Positions 21,182 through 33,634 of a stretch of 64,000 nucleotides of DNA are shown piece by piece. The notes beneath the pieces are model-generated. The model was given only the letters and a program-made list of their open reading frames with translations, made no database searches and was not told the origin of the DNA. A program made the translations under genes and the position numbers. Each line of letters starts with the position of its first letter. The first letter of the stretch is position 1. Source of the stretch: Geosiphon pyriformis. Its lineage: Eukaryota > Glomeromycota > Glomeromycetes > Archaeosporales > Geosiphonaceae. The stretch lies in contig JAAOMT010000749.1 of the NCBI GenBank assembly GCA_016748015.1, positions 1-64,000 on the forward strand, written 5' to 3'.

Positions 21182-24100
21182 ATGTCTGGACGTTGTCAAC
21201 TCTTTCAACCTTTTACGAACATTATGAAAAATCTTGGAGTTTTGCCTAAACAAAATAGTAATAATTCTTTCGTTACTCAGGGTAATGATTTTGAAGGCCA
21301 ACAAAACCCAAATACCGTGAGTTCATTGACTAAAACGATACCAGATGTTGGAGGTAAGGTTTTGATTGCTCAGTGCAGGATTTTTGATAATCGAGATTTT
21401 TCAATATTATGTACATGTAATAATAAATTTTATGAGATAATGAAAATATTTTGAATGTTTTAAACATTCTAGTGATGGTCCGCGGTCGATACAAAATAAT
21501 AAGAAAATGCGGTTTTGGCGCATCACATGATGTGTGGAAAGCAACCGATAATGGCAAAAAATTTGCCCTAAAATTTTATCTTGATGAAAAACCTTTTGAA
21601 ACAGAATCTCATATGTTGAAAGAATTAAAGGATCAGGGTGCAAAGGTGAAATTCTAATCTTAAATTAATTCCAAAAATTCGATAAAATTATTAATTAAAA
21701 TTATTCCTATGTGTATATAGAACATAGTCAAAATTAAAGAAACCTTTGTACCAGAACTGATTGTTTCCTTTAAATTTGCTCTGGTATGTGAAATAAAATA
21801 TTACAAAAATATTTCTCAAGTATTTAAGATCTCAGCATATGTTGACTATTTTTATGTTTAGTATGATCTGGAAACCTTTGTACGGTACTTGACTTACAAT
21901 GAATGCCAACAAGAAAAATTTACAATTATTGAGGTAACTCTGTAGATTTGATTTCTGATTCATTGAAACATCTCTCAACCCCCTACTTTTTATAGAGCAT
22001 AGCTGCAGGTTTAGAAGAATGCCATCGAGCTGGAATTGGTAAGTAGATAATAAGTTGATTTTTGATTAAATTTTTATCCTAGACCCTAAATCTTGAGGCA
22101 TGAAAATTCTTAGTGCATACGAATTTGACGCCTAAGAATGTAATGCTTTTCAAAAAGAAAAATCGAAAAATTTGGAGGTTAATCGATTTTGATAGTGCTT
22201 GCCACGTTGATGATGATGTAGAAATTGGTGCCCGTTCCATTCATTATTGCTGGTAAACATAAGATGATTTTTAAATAGCGGCCCTTTCATTTATTTGATG
22301 AATATATTCCTTTCAAATTTCATAAAGTCCGGAATTGATTCGAGCAGAATACGATCAAAATGGAAAGCCGCTTAAGGCTCATCAAGCAATGGACATGTTC
22401 TCCTTTGGACTCTTGTTATTTTTCCTTGAAGCAGGTTGCCATTATTTTAATTGTGTTACAGACGAAACGATTGAATTATTAAAGTCACCCGAACCACTAC
22501 CGGAACGTCATGAAGTTATTGATGAAAAAACACGTAACCTAATCCAGAAGTTATTAGAGAAAAAGAAAGAAAACCGAATGACCATCAAACAATTCAAGGT
22601 GAGAAACTTTAATACTTTTTAATTTATATTAATCATAATTTGATTCCTTTAATCATTTACACAAATACTCCCAAGGAATCTGGATTCTTGACACAAAACT
22701 CAAATAAGGACCATCATTGTAAGTTCTTATAAATAATTATCGCTTGTCTCGACTAGGTATTCGACTTTGGGGAGTTTCTACTGGATAAATGAATACTACT
22801 AAATAGATTTGTAAAAATAGGTTGTAGCTTAACAGGAACGCAAAGCCATTCTGCTGTTGACCAACTAGCGCAAGAAAGCCGGCCCCATATTTCTGTTGAG
22901 GACATGGAGGAATATAAAGTAATTTAAATATGTTATGACCTCTACTTAAGCTTCCTGACCCTTTTGCCTTCGAATTTTTTAATTTAATCTTTTTTTTTAA
23001 TTAGCGAGTTCTAATGGAAACGTTGAAAAAATACCAAGAGGACAGAATGGATCGGTTAAATTCAATCGATGAAAAAATAGGGGAAATCCTTAATGTTTGT
23101 AAAGAATTAAAACAATTAATTCCAAAATGGGTAAATCATTACTTGAATTCTAAGACTTCCACATATTTGACATGTTTTTTTTTACGCTCAAGAATGATTA
23201 TATACTTAGTTGTCGAAATTAAAAAACGAAAAAATGCCACGCATTTTTCTCCTTATACCTAGTCACCCTAACTGGAAAAATCCTGCGTAAATTTTAAAAC
23301 CATCCTTTTTGAGTTTCTTTTTTCTGCTGTGAGAAGTTCTAATCATATACCTTTCATTTCTGAAAAGGAATTGGCGAAGTAAAACTTTTACGCTATACTT
23401 CGTTTGTGAGCATAGTCAACAAATGCATGTTCCAAAGCATGACGGTTATTCAGTTAAACAGATACCAGAGTTTATCAAAAAGTATGGGCCTTGGATCAAA
23501 ATAGGGTATGTTTGTCATTTTACTTGAAATTTTAAATTTTTTAATCTAATAATTATTCTCATGTCACACTCTTGAAGTCTCCAAACACTATCAGGTGTCT
23601 CTCGAGTACTGACTTCCAATATCTTTCCGGGAGGCGTTTTTGAAATGTTGGACTCAGTCTTTAATATCCGCACAGATTCTGACATGGTAAACTATATACA
23701 GCAAATTGCCGACGCTATGGACGCCTGGAATGAATTTATGCCTGATACAAATCCATTGTTAAAAGCTTCGGAATTTGATAACGCTTCAAAGTATCAGACT
23801 CTTAGCATTCAAGGGTTAAAGGCACTGAAAGGTGAGTATTCATTCACTTTCTGTAAAAAAGAATTTTCAATTGTCTAAATCTTAAAATATTTGTAAAGGG
23901 TACATTGACCAAATGGATAGCGATCATTCTTATGGTGGACTCGTCCAAAAAATTCATAAAGAAAGCAACGAAGTTGTGTGGGTGTGTGAAGAACACGCCC
24001 ATGAATACTATGGACAATCACAAAAAGAAGTTTCTATAGAAGATCAGCGAAGCTTGCCATATTCTCCAAATGGTATTACAGCTGGAAAACATGAACAATG

Positions 24101-26327
24101 CGGTCAGCATGAAGGAAATGGGCCTACACCAGAGGGCTTAAATACCGATTGGCCCCAAAATCAATTCAATGAAGTTATTGAACGTGCAAACTCATATAAT
24201 TCTAGCACGACGGATGAATATATTCCGTGTACGCATACTTCAAGATATTCTTTTAATAATGTTTGTCCTTCCGTCGGCACAGATTTCGGTTTTTCCACCA
24301 TTACATGTATGGATCTTTTGAAAATGGTTGAATTTCTCATAATTGACATTCAGAAAAGTGCAAATAACACACAACACCGAAAACGATATCGCCAACGAAT
24401 CAATAAATTTTTGGAAACAGCTGGTAATAATGCATCGAATCTTCAGGCGAGGCTCGTAAAACTAACGGAATGCGAAAACCAACATAAACTTTTAACAATC
24501 TTGAAACGCTATGTCGCCTTGCTACTCTACCTTTTACGATTCATAGTCCGTTGTAATTTCGGTTATGCATCATTCAACGTTTTCAATGCTCATTATGTAT
24601 TCCATGAGTAAGTAATTTTTCGTTTGAAAATTTTCTGACAATCGATAATATATTTGACACAGCGCTCTATATGATTTAGGTTACATGACAATGGGCTCAA
24701 TTTCCACAATTCTTTTGAGAGATTAGTGAAATGCTTGGATGCCTACCAGCATTCTCCAACCTTTGGAGACGACATTTCAAACGAAGTAAATTTATTTTTT
24801 GAATGGGCAGAAAAACTGAAATGGTTGGATCCCCGATCGCTTCCTGAAGAGTTCATGATTAACAATTATATAAGCATAAATAAAATTACGACACCTGATG
24901 CAAGTTACTCTCGAGATCGTGATGGGGAGTCAACTTTTCAAATTATCAAAAAGACTCTGGATAAGAAGATTACAGTTGCCGAAATGTCTTTAAAAAAAGC
25001 AACTGATATTGAAGAATTGCATATGCTAGAGAAAATTGTCTATATGTACACAAAGTATGAGTTTAACAAATGTTCAAATATTATCCAGGTAATTAAAAAT
25101 GTTGTTTGTAAAACTTAAAAGTAAATTTATTGTTTTTCTCATAATTTACCGTCTCTAAAGTTCCATGGATATTCTGTGAGAGATCCAGCATATTTCTGTT
25201 TATTATTTGACTGGGCTGAAAGCGGAGATCTCTGGACTCATATGAGAAAGTTTAGCAAAATGGAATCCCTCGATTCTCCTGCACTGAAGTGGGATGAAAG
25301 GATTAGGCTTTCATGTGAAATTGCTCAGGCTGTTAATTATTTACATGAGGTTTGTTTTAATTTTTATAGATTTTTAAATCGTAGGGTAAATAATAATATT
25401 AAATTTATCCAATCTTCACAGAAAGCAGTAGTACATCTTGATTTACGTGCCAGCAATATTCTTCTCGTTCCAGACAAAGAATCAAACACAATGAAAGCGA
25501 AGTTGACTAATTTTATTTTCAGTGAGCGTTTAATCGGTGAAAGAACAAATGTAAGATGTCAGATTAATAAAAAACTTCGAAAACGTTGGTATGACCCACA
25601 ACGTCTCGTCCAAGCTCAATTTATCCCAGAAAAACCTTCGGATGTATACAGTCTATCGATTTTATTCTGGGAAATCCTGAATGGGACTGGCGAAATACCC
25701 TATGCAGATGTTAAAGATGATCAACTCAAAGACCATGTATCGCGTGGTCAACGAAATAAGATTCCTGAGGTTCCAGAATGGGCCCAAGAAATGGAGGTTT
25801 TGATGAACCAGATGTGGCGACATGACGCTAACGAAAGGCCCGACATAGAAGAGGTTGTCGGTATCCTTGAGAAGATAATTGAAACCATTGGAGAATCAAC
25901 GATACAAAAAATCCTTCAGGATGTACCTCAAAGTTCAAACCCTATAGCAATTACTTCATTGCCGGAATCACAAGAAACTAAAACTATATTACCAATTGAA
26001 GAAGCAATCAACTTATTTGAAGGTAAAACCTACGAAGAAGCCTTCCCATCACTTTTATATCATGCTGATCGTGGAAACATTCTGGCATGCGATTACATTG
26101 GAGAATCCTATCAATCAGGACTTGGCACGTCGCCCGACATTGAAAAAGCCATTGAGTATTTTATCAAATGTTCTCGACTCAAGCAGCAGGCAAAAGCGAT
26201 CCCATTGACACTTCCAATGCCAAAGACTTTTAACATTGATTCAGCTAAGTTAGACGTTAATGCTGCCGAACGTCAATCAAGAACTGGACGAATTGATTCG
26301 GCAATCGGGTCACCTCTTTTTGAATAG
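21182..26327 (+). CDS. Double pseudokinase with MLKL-like helical bundle and Sel1 repeat
   Basis: Seventeen exons (21182-21353, 21473-21645, 21721-21783, 21862-21933, 21996-22038, 22114-22252, 22328-22598, 22676-22718, 22821-22918, 23005-23130, 23210-23286, 23368-23505, 23578-23831, 23899-24607, 24680-25088, 25161-25349, 25422-26327) join in phase to 1293 aa. Kinase-like domain 1 (about 60-310): Gly loop GFGAS, Lys91, but catalytic loop HTN (Asp replaced by Asn178) and DFD at 199-201. Residues 359-400 are a coiled coil. About 401-600 (RIFLLIPSHPNW..WRSKTFTLYFVCEHS..) resembles a domain that recurs in large Mucoromycota proteins. About 690-815 resembles the fungal MLKL-NTD/HeLo-like four-helix bundle. 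Kinase-like domain 2 (about 860-1160): VAEM in place of VAIK, HLDLRASNILL (Asp999 kept), DFG changed to NFI (Asn1022). A Sel1 repeat follows at about 1185-1250. Both domains look catalytically impaired. A signalling or cell-death scaffold role is inference. Exons 10-12 were chosen because other joins leave the frame open. Confidence 0.8.
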
Positions 26328-26885
26328 GATTTATAAACCACTTATCATTGTTGATATGTTTTAATAGGTTTCAAGCTGAAGGAATAATAGACTTTCTTTA
26401 ATGTATCTTGGAGGTATCAGTTATTTATTCATGCTAAAAGCATGAGCTTAAAAATTAGGAAACGAAACTTTTACTATACTTTTCATAATTAGTAAAATTC
26501 GACCACTTTGTATTATTAATTTATTATTATTTTAATTATTTGCTTGTTAACTACTCTAACAAGAAATTAATTTAACATGAGGTTTTTAGCTGTATTCAAA
26601 GGTCTTATTAAATTTCTTTTTCAGCTAGATTTGAACACAGATTTCATTTACCCATAGACCACCAAAAATTTTTGTTAAATATATGATATCAAAAACTCTT
26701 TGTTAAATCATTTTTTAACTTTGGATCGAAATTATTATTTGAATGAAATTTTTAAAAAGGTTATAATAAAGTTGATGCACTGCACATGCATATCACATGT
26801 TTCAAGGAGGTACTAACAGTTTTTTAAAGAGATTACTCACTTTTTGTCAGTAAAAATAAATAAATTAAACTTTGGGACTTTCCAA
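26328..26885. other. Intergenic region between convergent genes
   Basis: AT-rich, with no coding signal on either strand. It should carry the 3' untranslated regions and terminators of both flanking genes. Confidence 0.35.
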
Positions 26886-27617
26886 TCAAAAATTTGATAA
26901 TAAGAAAATTAAACAAGTGAGAGTTCCAACAAAAATCAAATTCCATAAGCTCACGTAAACATTAGATGAGATATTAAATATAGTGCTAGTTTGAGTAGGA
27001 GAATAGGTTTGGGTTGGAGTCACCTTGTACTGTTTGGGGTTTGAGGCAGCACATTGTTTTTGACAGCTATTGTTACAAAGTTGATTACCTGCCGGACATT
27101 TTCGAACACATTCCTCTACCTCTTGTATACATATGAAGTAAGGAATAGTCTGGGTATATTCTATTTTTAGAGAAATGAAAATTCATTCGAAATTTTTAAA
27201 AGAATTGAGTTAGAAATCTTAAAATTTTGAAAGGAATTGGGTTGGGGGAATCATAAATTTTAAAAAATAACCTGTAGCATTTGGAGCCAGTCCGTTATTA
27301 CATATACATTCCCATTTTAAAGTCTGTGGATCACAAAAATTTGTTTGCACGTCATTTGAATTGTCATTGCAAATATTTTGACAAGTTGCTTGTTGATCTT
27401 GGCACCAAATTTCTCGTTCTTCAATGGGAATATCGGTAGCTAAAAAAAATTGTAATTGTACGATTTTCATTTAGTGAAAATTTTTTGATAAAAGGACTGG
27501 TCAATTTATAAGTTAGAAAAAGATGTTAAAAATACCATTGAATGATTGAACAACTTGAAAAAGGCTGATTATGCTGGCCAAAAACATGAGCGTAAAAAGG
27601 GGAGATAAACGTGTCAT
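26886..27617 (-). CDS. Cys-rich secreted, probably GPI-anchored protein (DUF7707-like)
   Basis: Exons 27617-27536, 27439-27272 and 27160-26886 join in phase to 174 aa. The N-terminus MTRLSPLFTLMFLASIIS is a signal peptide. The mature part has about twelve Cys in a spaced pattern (WCQDQQATCQNIC, NFCDPQTLKWECICNNG, YFICIQEVEECVRKCPAG, CNNSCQKQC) typical of fungal DUF7707 extracellular domains. It is followed by a Thr/Ser/Pro-rich spacer and a hydrophobic C-terminal tail (WNLIFVGTLTCLIFLLSNF), as expected of a GPI-attachment signal. It should sit on the outer face of the plasma membrane or in the cell wall. Molecular function is unknown. The short first exon, holding only the signal peptide, is a common design. 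Confidence 0.8.
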
Positions 27618-29490
27618 TTTTTCTTTTTTTTTGCTATACAGTTGAGATATGATTTGTTATCAAGTATCTTTTGGTTGAAATTTGAAAATTTGTTTAGCAA
27701 AGATTTTGTTCTTTATATCTGTGAGGCACGTTCACTGTGATGAATATAAGGAAAAATATTTTCTGAATCAAGTGTTTTTATTAAATTAATGACGAGCTAT
27801 ATATATTTCATTTCGGGTAGTAATTCTGAAAGGCAACTCTTATATTAATTTGATTTTCATTAAGATCCCTTCACAAAACCCAATCATTATCAAATTCATT
27901 TCTATGGAACCAGTTTCAAAAAAACAGTTATTACAGATAGGCAAAATGATGAAAATATTTGGAAGAGTTGGGTTTCAACATGTTTTATCGTGAAATCCTG
28001 ATTGATAATAAAATTCCAGCTCGGGAAAACTTATTTCGTCAATTATGAATTTCTAATTTCGGGATTTAGGGTTCAATTTCCGAGGTCCGGCTACCATAAT
28101 TGAAAGGTTGAAATGCTTCATTTTATCTATTTGGTAAATTTTCTCTATTACATGTACAGAACAATATGGAACCGTTTCAGAAATTCCGAAAAATTCAAGA
28201 CAAATGTAAACAGTCTTCTTATGTCAAAATTATCGACCGCAAAAATACAAGGTTTATAATAATTCAAAAAAAAAAACAATAAATTAATTCGGCTGAAAAA
28301 ACTCGAGACATTTTAAGAAAAAATTGGTAGATCACAAATTCATTCTCTTGCCAAAAGTTTAAAGATTGAAATTGAATTTTAATAGGGTTCGCCAGTAAAA
28401 TGTGTTTTCCCAAATTATTTTAAAAAAGCAAAGTTTCAATAGTTTTGGTGACTCACTTTGGCAAACAATGATTTTAGGTTCCTTTTTGTTTATCTTTGAA
28501 AAATAAAAGTACCATTCTTTCTCAACTATTTTAATAGTAAAATTTAAAAATGGTTAGAAGTGGTTTAAAACTTTAAATTGGACCTGCAAGAAAGCTAATT
28601 TTCTTGAACTTTAAAATTTTTTTTTGAAACATTCTTTCTTTACAATAAATCACATGATTGAAAAAGGCCTTTAGAATTGCTTGAATTCATTGGAAGGACT
28701 TCTCAATAGCTAGGCAACCATCTTTGATTCTATAAAGAAGATTTTTTAATTATCTACTCAATTAGCAAACTCATCCCAAGATTCAGATTACTATATCTCT
28801 TTCCCCGCAGTAATCGTTTTGATAACACAAACTAAGAATACAACGAAAAGCCATATTTGTTTCGTCAGATAAAATATGGTTTTAAAAGGCCCTTGAAGAC
28901 TTTTTATGCATAATAATGTTTGAAAATCTCCTTGGTGTCTATTGAAACAAGGCTGGTTCCCTCTTAATATTCCTATTTGGGTTTTAAGCAATTATTGCAA
29001 ATGATATGACTATGGTGTAACTCTACCTGAAAAAAGCTGTACATTTTTTTATAAAAATTTAGCCTCTAGAGTTATGATAATTGACAAAGACCAAAAAAGG
29101 GGCTAAAAAAAAGTTTCTAAATTGTATATTCCAAAATTAATTATATTGTCCAATAAATCCCCTGATTCGTTCAGAGTTAAATAAAAATTTTAAGCACAAT
29201 TGAGAATGTGTGTGTTCTTTCAGAGTTATATGAAAAGTTTAAGCACAATTCAAATGTGTGTGACATTAAATTTTTCAAAATATGTCAATGTGGAATGGCA
29301 AAACCTGTTGTCTTTATAAACTTTCTTCATGGAATTTACTGTGAAATATTTAGATTTTTTAGGATTCGTAAATATATTTAAAGCTGTAAGTGAGACGATA
29401 AAATTATAAACCCAACTCTTTCCAATAACAACTTTTTTTTTTCTAACAAAAACCCTACTTTCTCCAATACCAAATTTTATTTTCTAACAA
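27618..29490. other. Intergenic region with repeats near the arrestin gene
   Basis: About 1.9 kb, mostly AT-rich. A 66-codon frame at 28791-28991 (-) has no recognisable features. The last 330 bp contain two separate direct duplications, listed individually. Confidence 0.4.
29170..29263. repeat. 45-bp direct repeat, two imperfect copies
   Basis: Copies at about 29170-29214 and 29219-29263 share TTCAGAGTTA..A.AAA.TTTAAGCACAATT and a GAATGTGTGTG-like end. They lie about 230-320 bp upstream of the arrestin-fold gene. Confidence 0.7.
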
Positions 29491-29491
29491 A
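29411..29491. repeat. 40-bp tandem duplication abutting the ATG
   Basis: Two imperfect copies (29411-29450 and 29452-29491) share CCNAACT/ACTTTC, CCAATA and a conserved TTTTCTAACAAA end. The second copy ends exactly at the start codon (AACAAATG) of the arrestin-fold gene, so the 5' untranslated region appears to be duplicated. Confidence 0.65.
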
Positions 29492-30579
29492 TGACCACAG
29501 TATACGCTATTGGTAGCCGAACTACAGGTCATGTCACTCCTTATAAACAGAATTGCCCTGCTGTTGCAACATCAGAAGTTCCTAAAGATTCAAAGAAAAA
29601 TATTTTTTTTACATATTCTGGAGATAACCAAACTTTTCAGTCCGGTTATCTAGGAATAACAGAATCAAGTATTCGAGGCACTTTACACATACGTTTCAAA
29701 AAAAACAATCCATTCTACGCTAAAAATATTAGTATTATTTTGACATGCGTTGAAAGAGGAAATTTGTCGTTAGGTGGGAAACGTAACAAGAAAACTTATA
29801 CCTGCTTTTTAACGACTGTTGATCAAAGAAAAGAAGTTTGGCGTAGTGAAACCCCTGATGGATTTCAGTTAATCGATGAAATGGATATTCCTTTTGAATT
29901 TAAATTACCGAACAATGTCAACGGTTCACTAGTCACCTCTTCTTCTCATATTAAATATAATCTGAAAGCTATAGTTTATCGAAAAGCTAAATGGTATCAA
30001 TCTTCGGAAAAGTCGGTATCCATAGATTTTCCGGTTTACCGCTACATTTTTCCAATGCCGGACCTTTTGCAGCCTGGTTGTTTCAAAGTTGAACCAAATG
30101 ACAATAAAACAAAAACTAAAATAGACTGTTCATTGTTATTGCCAAAAATTTATTTTTCACCAAATGAAGAAATTCCGTTTCAACTAAAAGTTAAATTCCC
30201 AGATCCTCGCGTCTCAATTAAATCGATTCAGTTTGGATTAAAAACTTGTGCCGACATAACATTTTCGACTACTCGCAGTCCATTTTTTGCTACCTATTAC
30301 TCTTCGAAGAAGAGAGTAAAAGTCAATGAAATACGTATGCTACCAGACAGCAACAACACTGATGTTACAATAGAATTGAAAATACCAGTTAACGAGGATG
30401 TAATATCCACTACAAATTCTTCAATAACAAAAATTTCACATAAGGTGAGAGCAAAGGTTGCATTGAGTGGTGATAAGGATTTTGAAATTGAGGTCCCAGT
30501 GATAATTAGCAGGAGAACCTCTCCTGAAGTACACGATCAAATTTTGAGGATTCAAAGCTTGATGAATGTTTTGCAATAG
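29491..30579 (+). CDS. Arrestin-fold (alpha-arrestin-like) protein
   Basis: A single uninterrupted 362-aa frame. Beta-rich, with the layout of arrestin N and C domains: an N-domain of about 45-200 (SGYLGITESSIRGTLHIRF, FYAKNISIILTCVERG, IDEMDIPFEFKLPNNV, SHIKYNLKAIVYR) and a C-domain of about 215-350 (IYFSPNEEIPFQLKVKFPDP, HKVRAKVALSG, FEIEVPVIIS). Alpha-arrestins act as adaptors that bring ubiquitin ligases to membrane transporters. No PPxY motif is seen here, so ligase recruitment is uncertain. The start is supported by AACAAATG context and by lack of an earlier in-frame ATG. Confidence 0.75.
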   Translation: MTTVYAIGSRTTGHVTPYKQNCPAVATSEVPKDSKKNIFFTYSGDNQTFQSGYLGITESSIRGTLHIRFKKNNPFYAKNISIILTCVERGNLSLGGKRNKKTYTCFLTTVDQRKEVWRSETPDGFQLIDEMDIPFEFKLPNNVNGSLVTSSSHIKYNLKAIVYRKAKWYQSSEKSVSIDFPVYRYIFPMPDLLQPGCFKVEPNDNKTKTKIDCSLLLPKIYFSPNEEIPFQLKVKFPDPRVSIKSIQFGLKTCADITFSTTRSPFFATYYSSKKRVKVNEIRMLPDSNNTDVTIELKIPVNEDVISTTNSSITKISHKVRAKVALSGDKDFEIEVPVIISRRTSPEVHDQILRIQSLMNVLQ

Positions 30580-31272
30580 TTTCATGGATTATAACCTAGC
30601 TTTATAGATTTACAATTATTTAAAAAAATATCTGACTATTGAGAATTTGATATAAGATTTGTCATCATAATAATATTATATATTTAAATTAAATATTTGA
30701 ATTTATCCTAATTTCTCAAATTTATTCATGGATTATTACATTTGAATTTTGGTTTTTGTGTAATTCAACTTGGAAATTTTTTTTAAAATTCGAGTTTTTT
30801 TAAAAGAAATAAAAACTAAAAAACACGGGAAAATATTTTTGTAAAGGTATTATATTGAAAAAAGTTTCACGCTTACTCATCATGGAAAGAATTTCTGTTT
30901 GTCAAAAAAAAAAAAAAAATGAACAGTAAATCTTGGGGCCTATATTATCCCTTGGAATCTCTCTGTTTACAGCAAGTCATGGATAAATTTCGGCAAGAGG
31001 AATTTTGGGTAAATTGATTAACTGCAGAAACAATGACAAACACATGTACGACAATAGATAATGAAGAAAATATAAACATTTCCATAGTAGTTTGAATTAT
31101 TAAGGGTTTTATTCGAAATTTTTAGTAATACACCCAAAACGTTTTTATCGAGAAAATTCCATGGTTGAGGTGTTTACTGATAAAAAAACGTATATATACA
31201 CTCTGAATAATTATGAAGTCGTAGAGAAAAATTACCTTCTACAATTCAATCAAAATTAATTTCATTAACAAA
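30580..31272. other. Intergenic region
   Basis: AT-rich, with no coding signal; it includes a 16-base poly-A run near 30906. TATATATA at 31191 could be a TATA-like element for the dehydrogenase gene 80 bp downstream. Confidence 0.35.
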
Positions 31273-32285
31273 ATGGCTTTGGTTAAACAAACAATTCTAA
31301 TTACCGGAGCTACTGGCAATGTCGGGTCTAGTGCTGTAAAAGCATTCCTTGAACAAGGCAAGTGCTTGGATAAGTTTAATCTATTTCTTTTTTCAATAAG
31401 TCAATTAACTTGAAACTCAATTAAAAATTTTTTATTTATTCAGGTGCCACTGTAATTGCAATTTCCCGCTCTCAATCTTCCTTGGACAAGCTCATCGCAA
31501 ATCTTAAATCCAGTAATGTCAGTTTGAATGAAAAAAACTTTCATGGAGTTTTAAGCGACGTTAGTGAAGATAAAAATTTGGAAAAGGTGGCTAATGATAT
31601 TCGTGAAGGAAGACTTCCAGAGCCTAATCACATAGTTTCTAGCTCCGGTCCTTGGTGGTTTTTGCCTGCTTTGCACGAGGTCACTTTTGAAAAGTGGGGG
31701 GAAGCAATGAAGTCAAATTTTAATGCTCATTTTGGTAAGTCAAAATGATGAGATGAACTTTTAGAATTCTATTCTTTGGCTCACAATTAAATTTTAAATC
31801 TTTAAAATTTTAAAAGTTATTTATAGAAATTTTGTACCATTCGTTCTCAACAAACCTAATACCAGTTACACTTTAGTAACTGGATCTGCTGGACTAAGTG
31901 AGGTATTTTTTGGTTCAAAAATAAAAAATAAAAAGATCATTTGAAATTTTACTAATACTGCTGATATTAACCACAATATTAGAAAACTGGTGTTACTGGG
32001 ATTACGCAAAACTGTCTTTATGGCCTATCCAAAGTTGTAATTCATGAAACCTCTGAAAAACCTATCAGGTTCAATGAACTGCGTATCTCTCTACGAATTG
32101 AAGATGACGCAACTTTCGACAAATCTGTCGCAGCTGGTCAGATTCAAGTAAACGCCGAACAGAATTTTGCTTCAAGAGAGTTTGGAAAAATATTCACAGC
32201 ATTGGCTCAGAGTAATTTAAAAGGTCAAATTGTTGAAGTTAATTCTCGTGCCCAGTTTAACGAATTTGTCAAAAAATGGTCATAA
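31273..32285 (+). CDS. Short-chain dehydrogenase/reductase
   Basis: Exons 31273-31357, 31444-31734, 31817-31902 and 31983-32285 give 254 aa. The nucleotide-binding motif is near the N-terminus (ILITGATGNVGSSAV, a TGxxxGxG Rossmann loop). LVTGSAG supplies the beta-5 Ser region, and YGLSK (YxxxK) is the catalytic Tyr/Lys pair. Length is typical of the classical SDR family. It is an NAD(P)H-dependent oxidoreductase, probably cytosolic, with unknown substrate. The first intron starts with GC: AAG|GCAAGT..CAG is the only join that keeps the Rossmann sequence in frame (EQ-GATVIAISR). The two other introns use GT-AG. Confidence 0.85.
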
Positions 32286-33341
32286 GCTCTTTGATTAGGA
32301 AAGACAGATTTTGGAAAAATTATGAAATTGATTTAATCATAAAGGCATAAAATTATCTTAAAAGATATTTTTAATGATTAAAGATTAAGTTTTTGATTAA
32401 GTTTGTGAAATGATCTAAATTTTATTTTACTGATATTATATTTAACCCAATGAAAAAGATTTTAAAAATAGCTCATAAAAATTTTCGGATTTTTTTCCCC
32501 AGTATTCTTTTTGGATTCAACTTGAGATTGTGAAAGTTGGGTAACGTAACCTTGGCAATAACAATAGTTTTAATGATCTTTATAAATTAGAACCCAAATT
32601 ATCAAATATTCATTTAAGCGACAAGGATTACTTATAACCTTTGTCAAACGAACTCATTTATATTTAGAAAACTCAAAAAAGTGCGAAATTGTTTCAATAC
32701 ACTATCCCACAGAAACTACTTCATTGAGAGAAGCAAATCTGATATTTCATAAACATCAAATTTTAATAATGTCAAATCTGCAAATTTAATTTGTATTTTA
32801 ATAAAAGTATCAAAATTAATTTATATTTCACTGGTTTCAAAATGATTTTCTTGAACAATATGAACAAGTAGAGGGAATGGGGCTTCATAGGCTCAATCAT
32901 CAGGGTCAAAGGCTGGTATTTAAAATCGATGATAAACTTTTCATTGATTAAGTTATCAACGATCTCTTCTTCATTGAAAAACCTGTTTCCATATTATTTT
33001 TAAAGATTCATATATATATATTTCTTCTCAAAAAAAATCCATTTATTAAGAATTTTGTCGATTATTCCAAAATTATAATCGTTAAAGATGAATTCAAATA
33101 TCTCGTCAAACCATACTTTAATTAAAATGGGTATGCTGCAGAAAGTACAATGTATAACCTAAACTTCGATCTTGTCACAAAATAATTAATAATATTTCCC
33201 ATTGTTTAACAAAAATTGCGCCATCTCTGGTCATACTGTGATTGATCGTCGGTTATATAGAAAATTTTTTATATAAATTTAGGTATTCAATTTCCATTAC
33301 GAGGGATAAACCATCTTTTCAAAATTCGATAAATTGACAAG
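32286..33341. other. Intergenic region
   Basis: AT-rich, with no convincing gene. Around 32870-32925 is a slightly GC-richer stretch without an open frame. Confidence 0.35.
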
Positions 33342-33603
33342 ATGTCAAATGACCCGATTGCAGCAGCGTCAGCTTTAAATATAGAATTCATTGAACCCGA
33401 TCATGTTGTTGAATTGGTAAAGAATAAATCAAAAGTACCCGGTAAAGACTATTTGTTGGTAGACGTGCGAGATGAAGATTTTGAGGTGAGAAACTTTATA
33501 AAATTCAAATTTAACTTAAAATTCAATTCTATAAATAATTATGAGAGATTTTTTATCGTTGGTTTTTTTTTTGAAAAAAAAAANNNNNNNNNNNNNNNNN
33601 NNN

Positions 33604-33634
<31 letters not shown>

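Noticed and set aside
28060-28100. tRNA-like T-loop (GGTTCAATTTCC) followed by GGCTACCA
   Set aside because: The flanking bases do not pair into a T stem or acceptor stem, and no anticodon arm is present.
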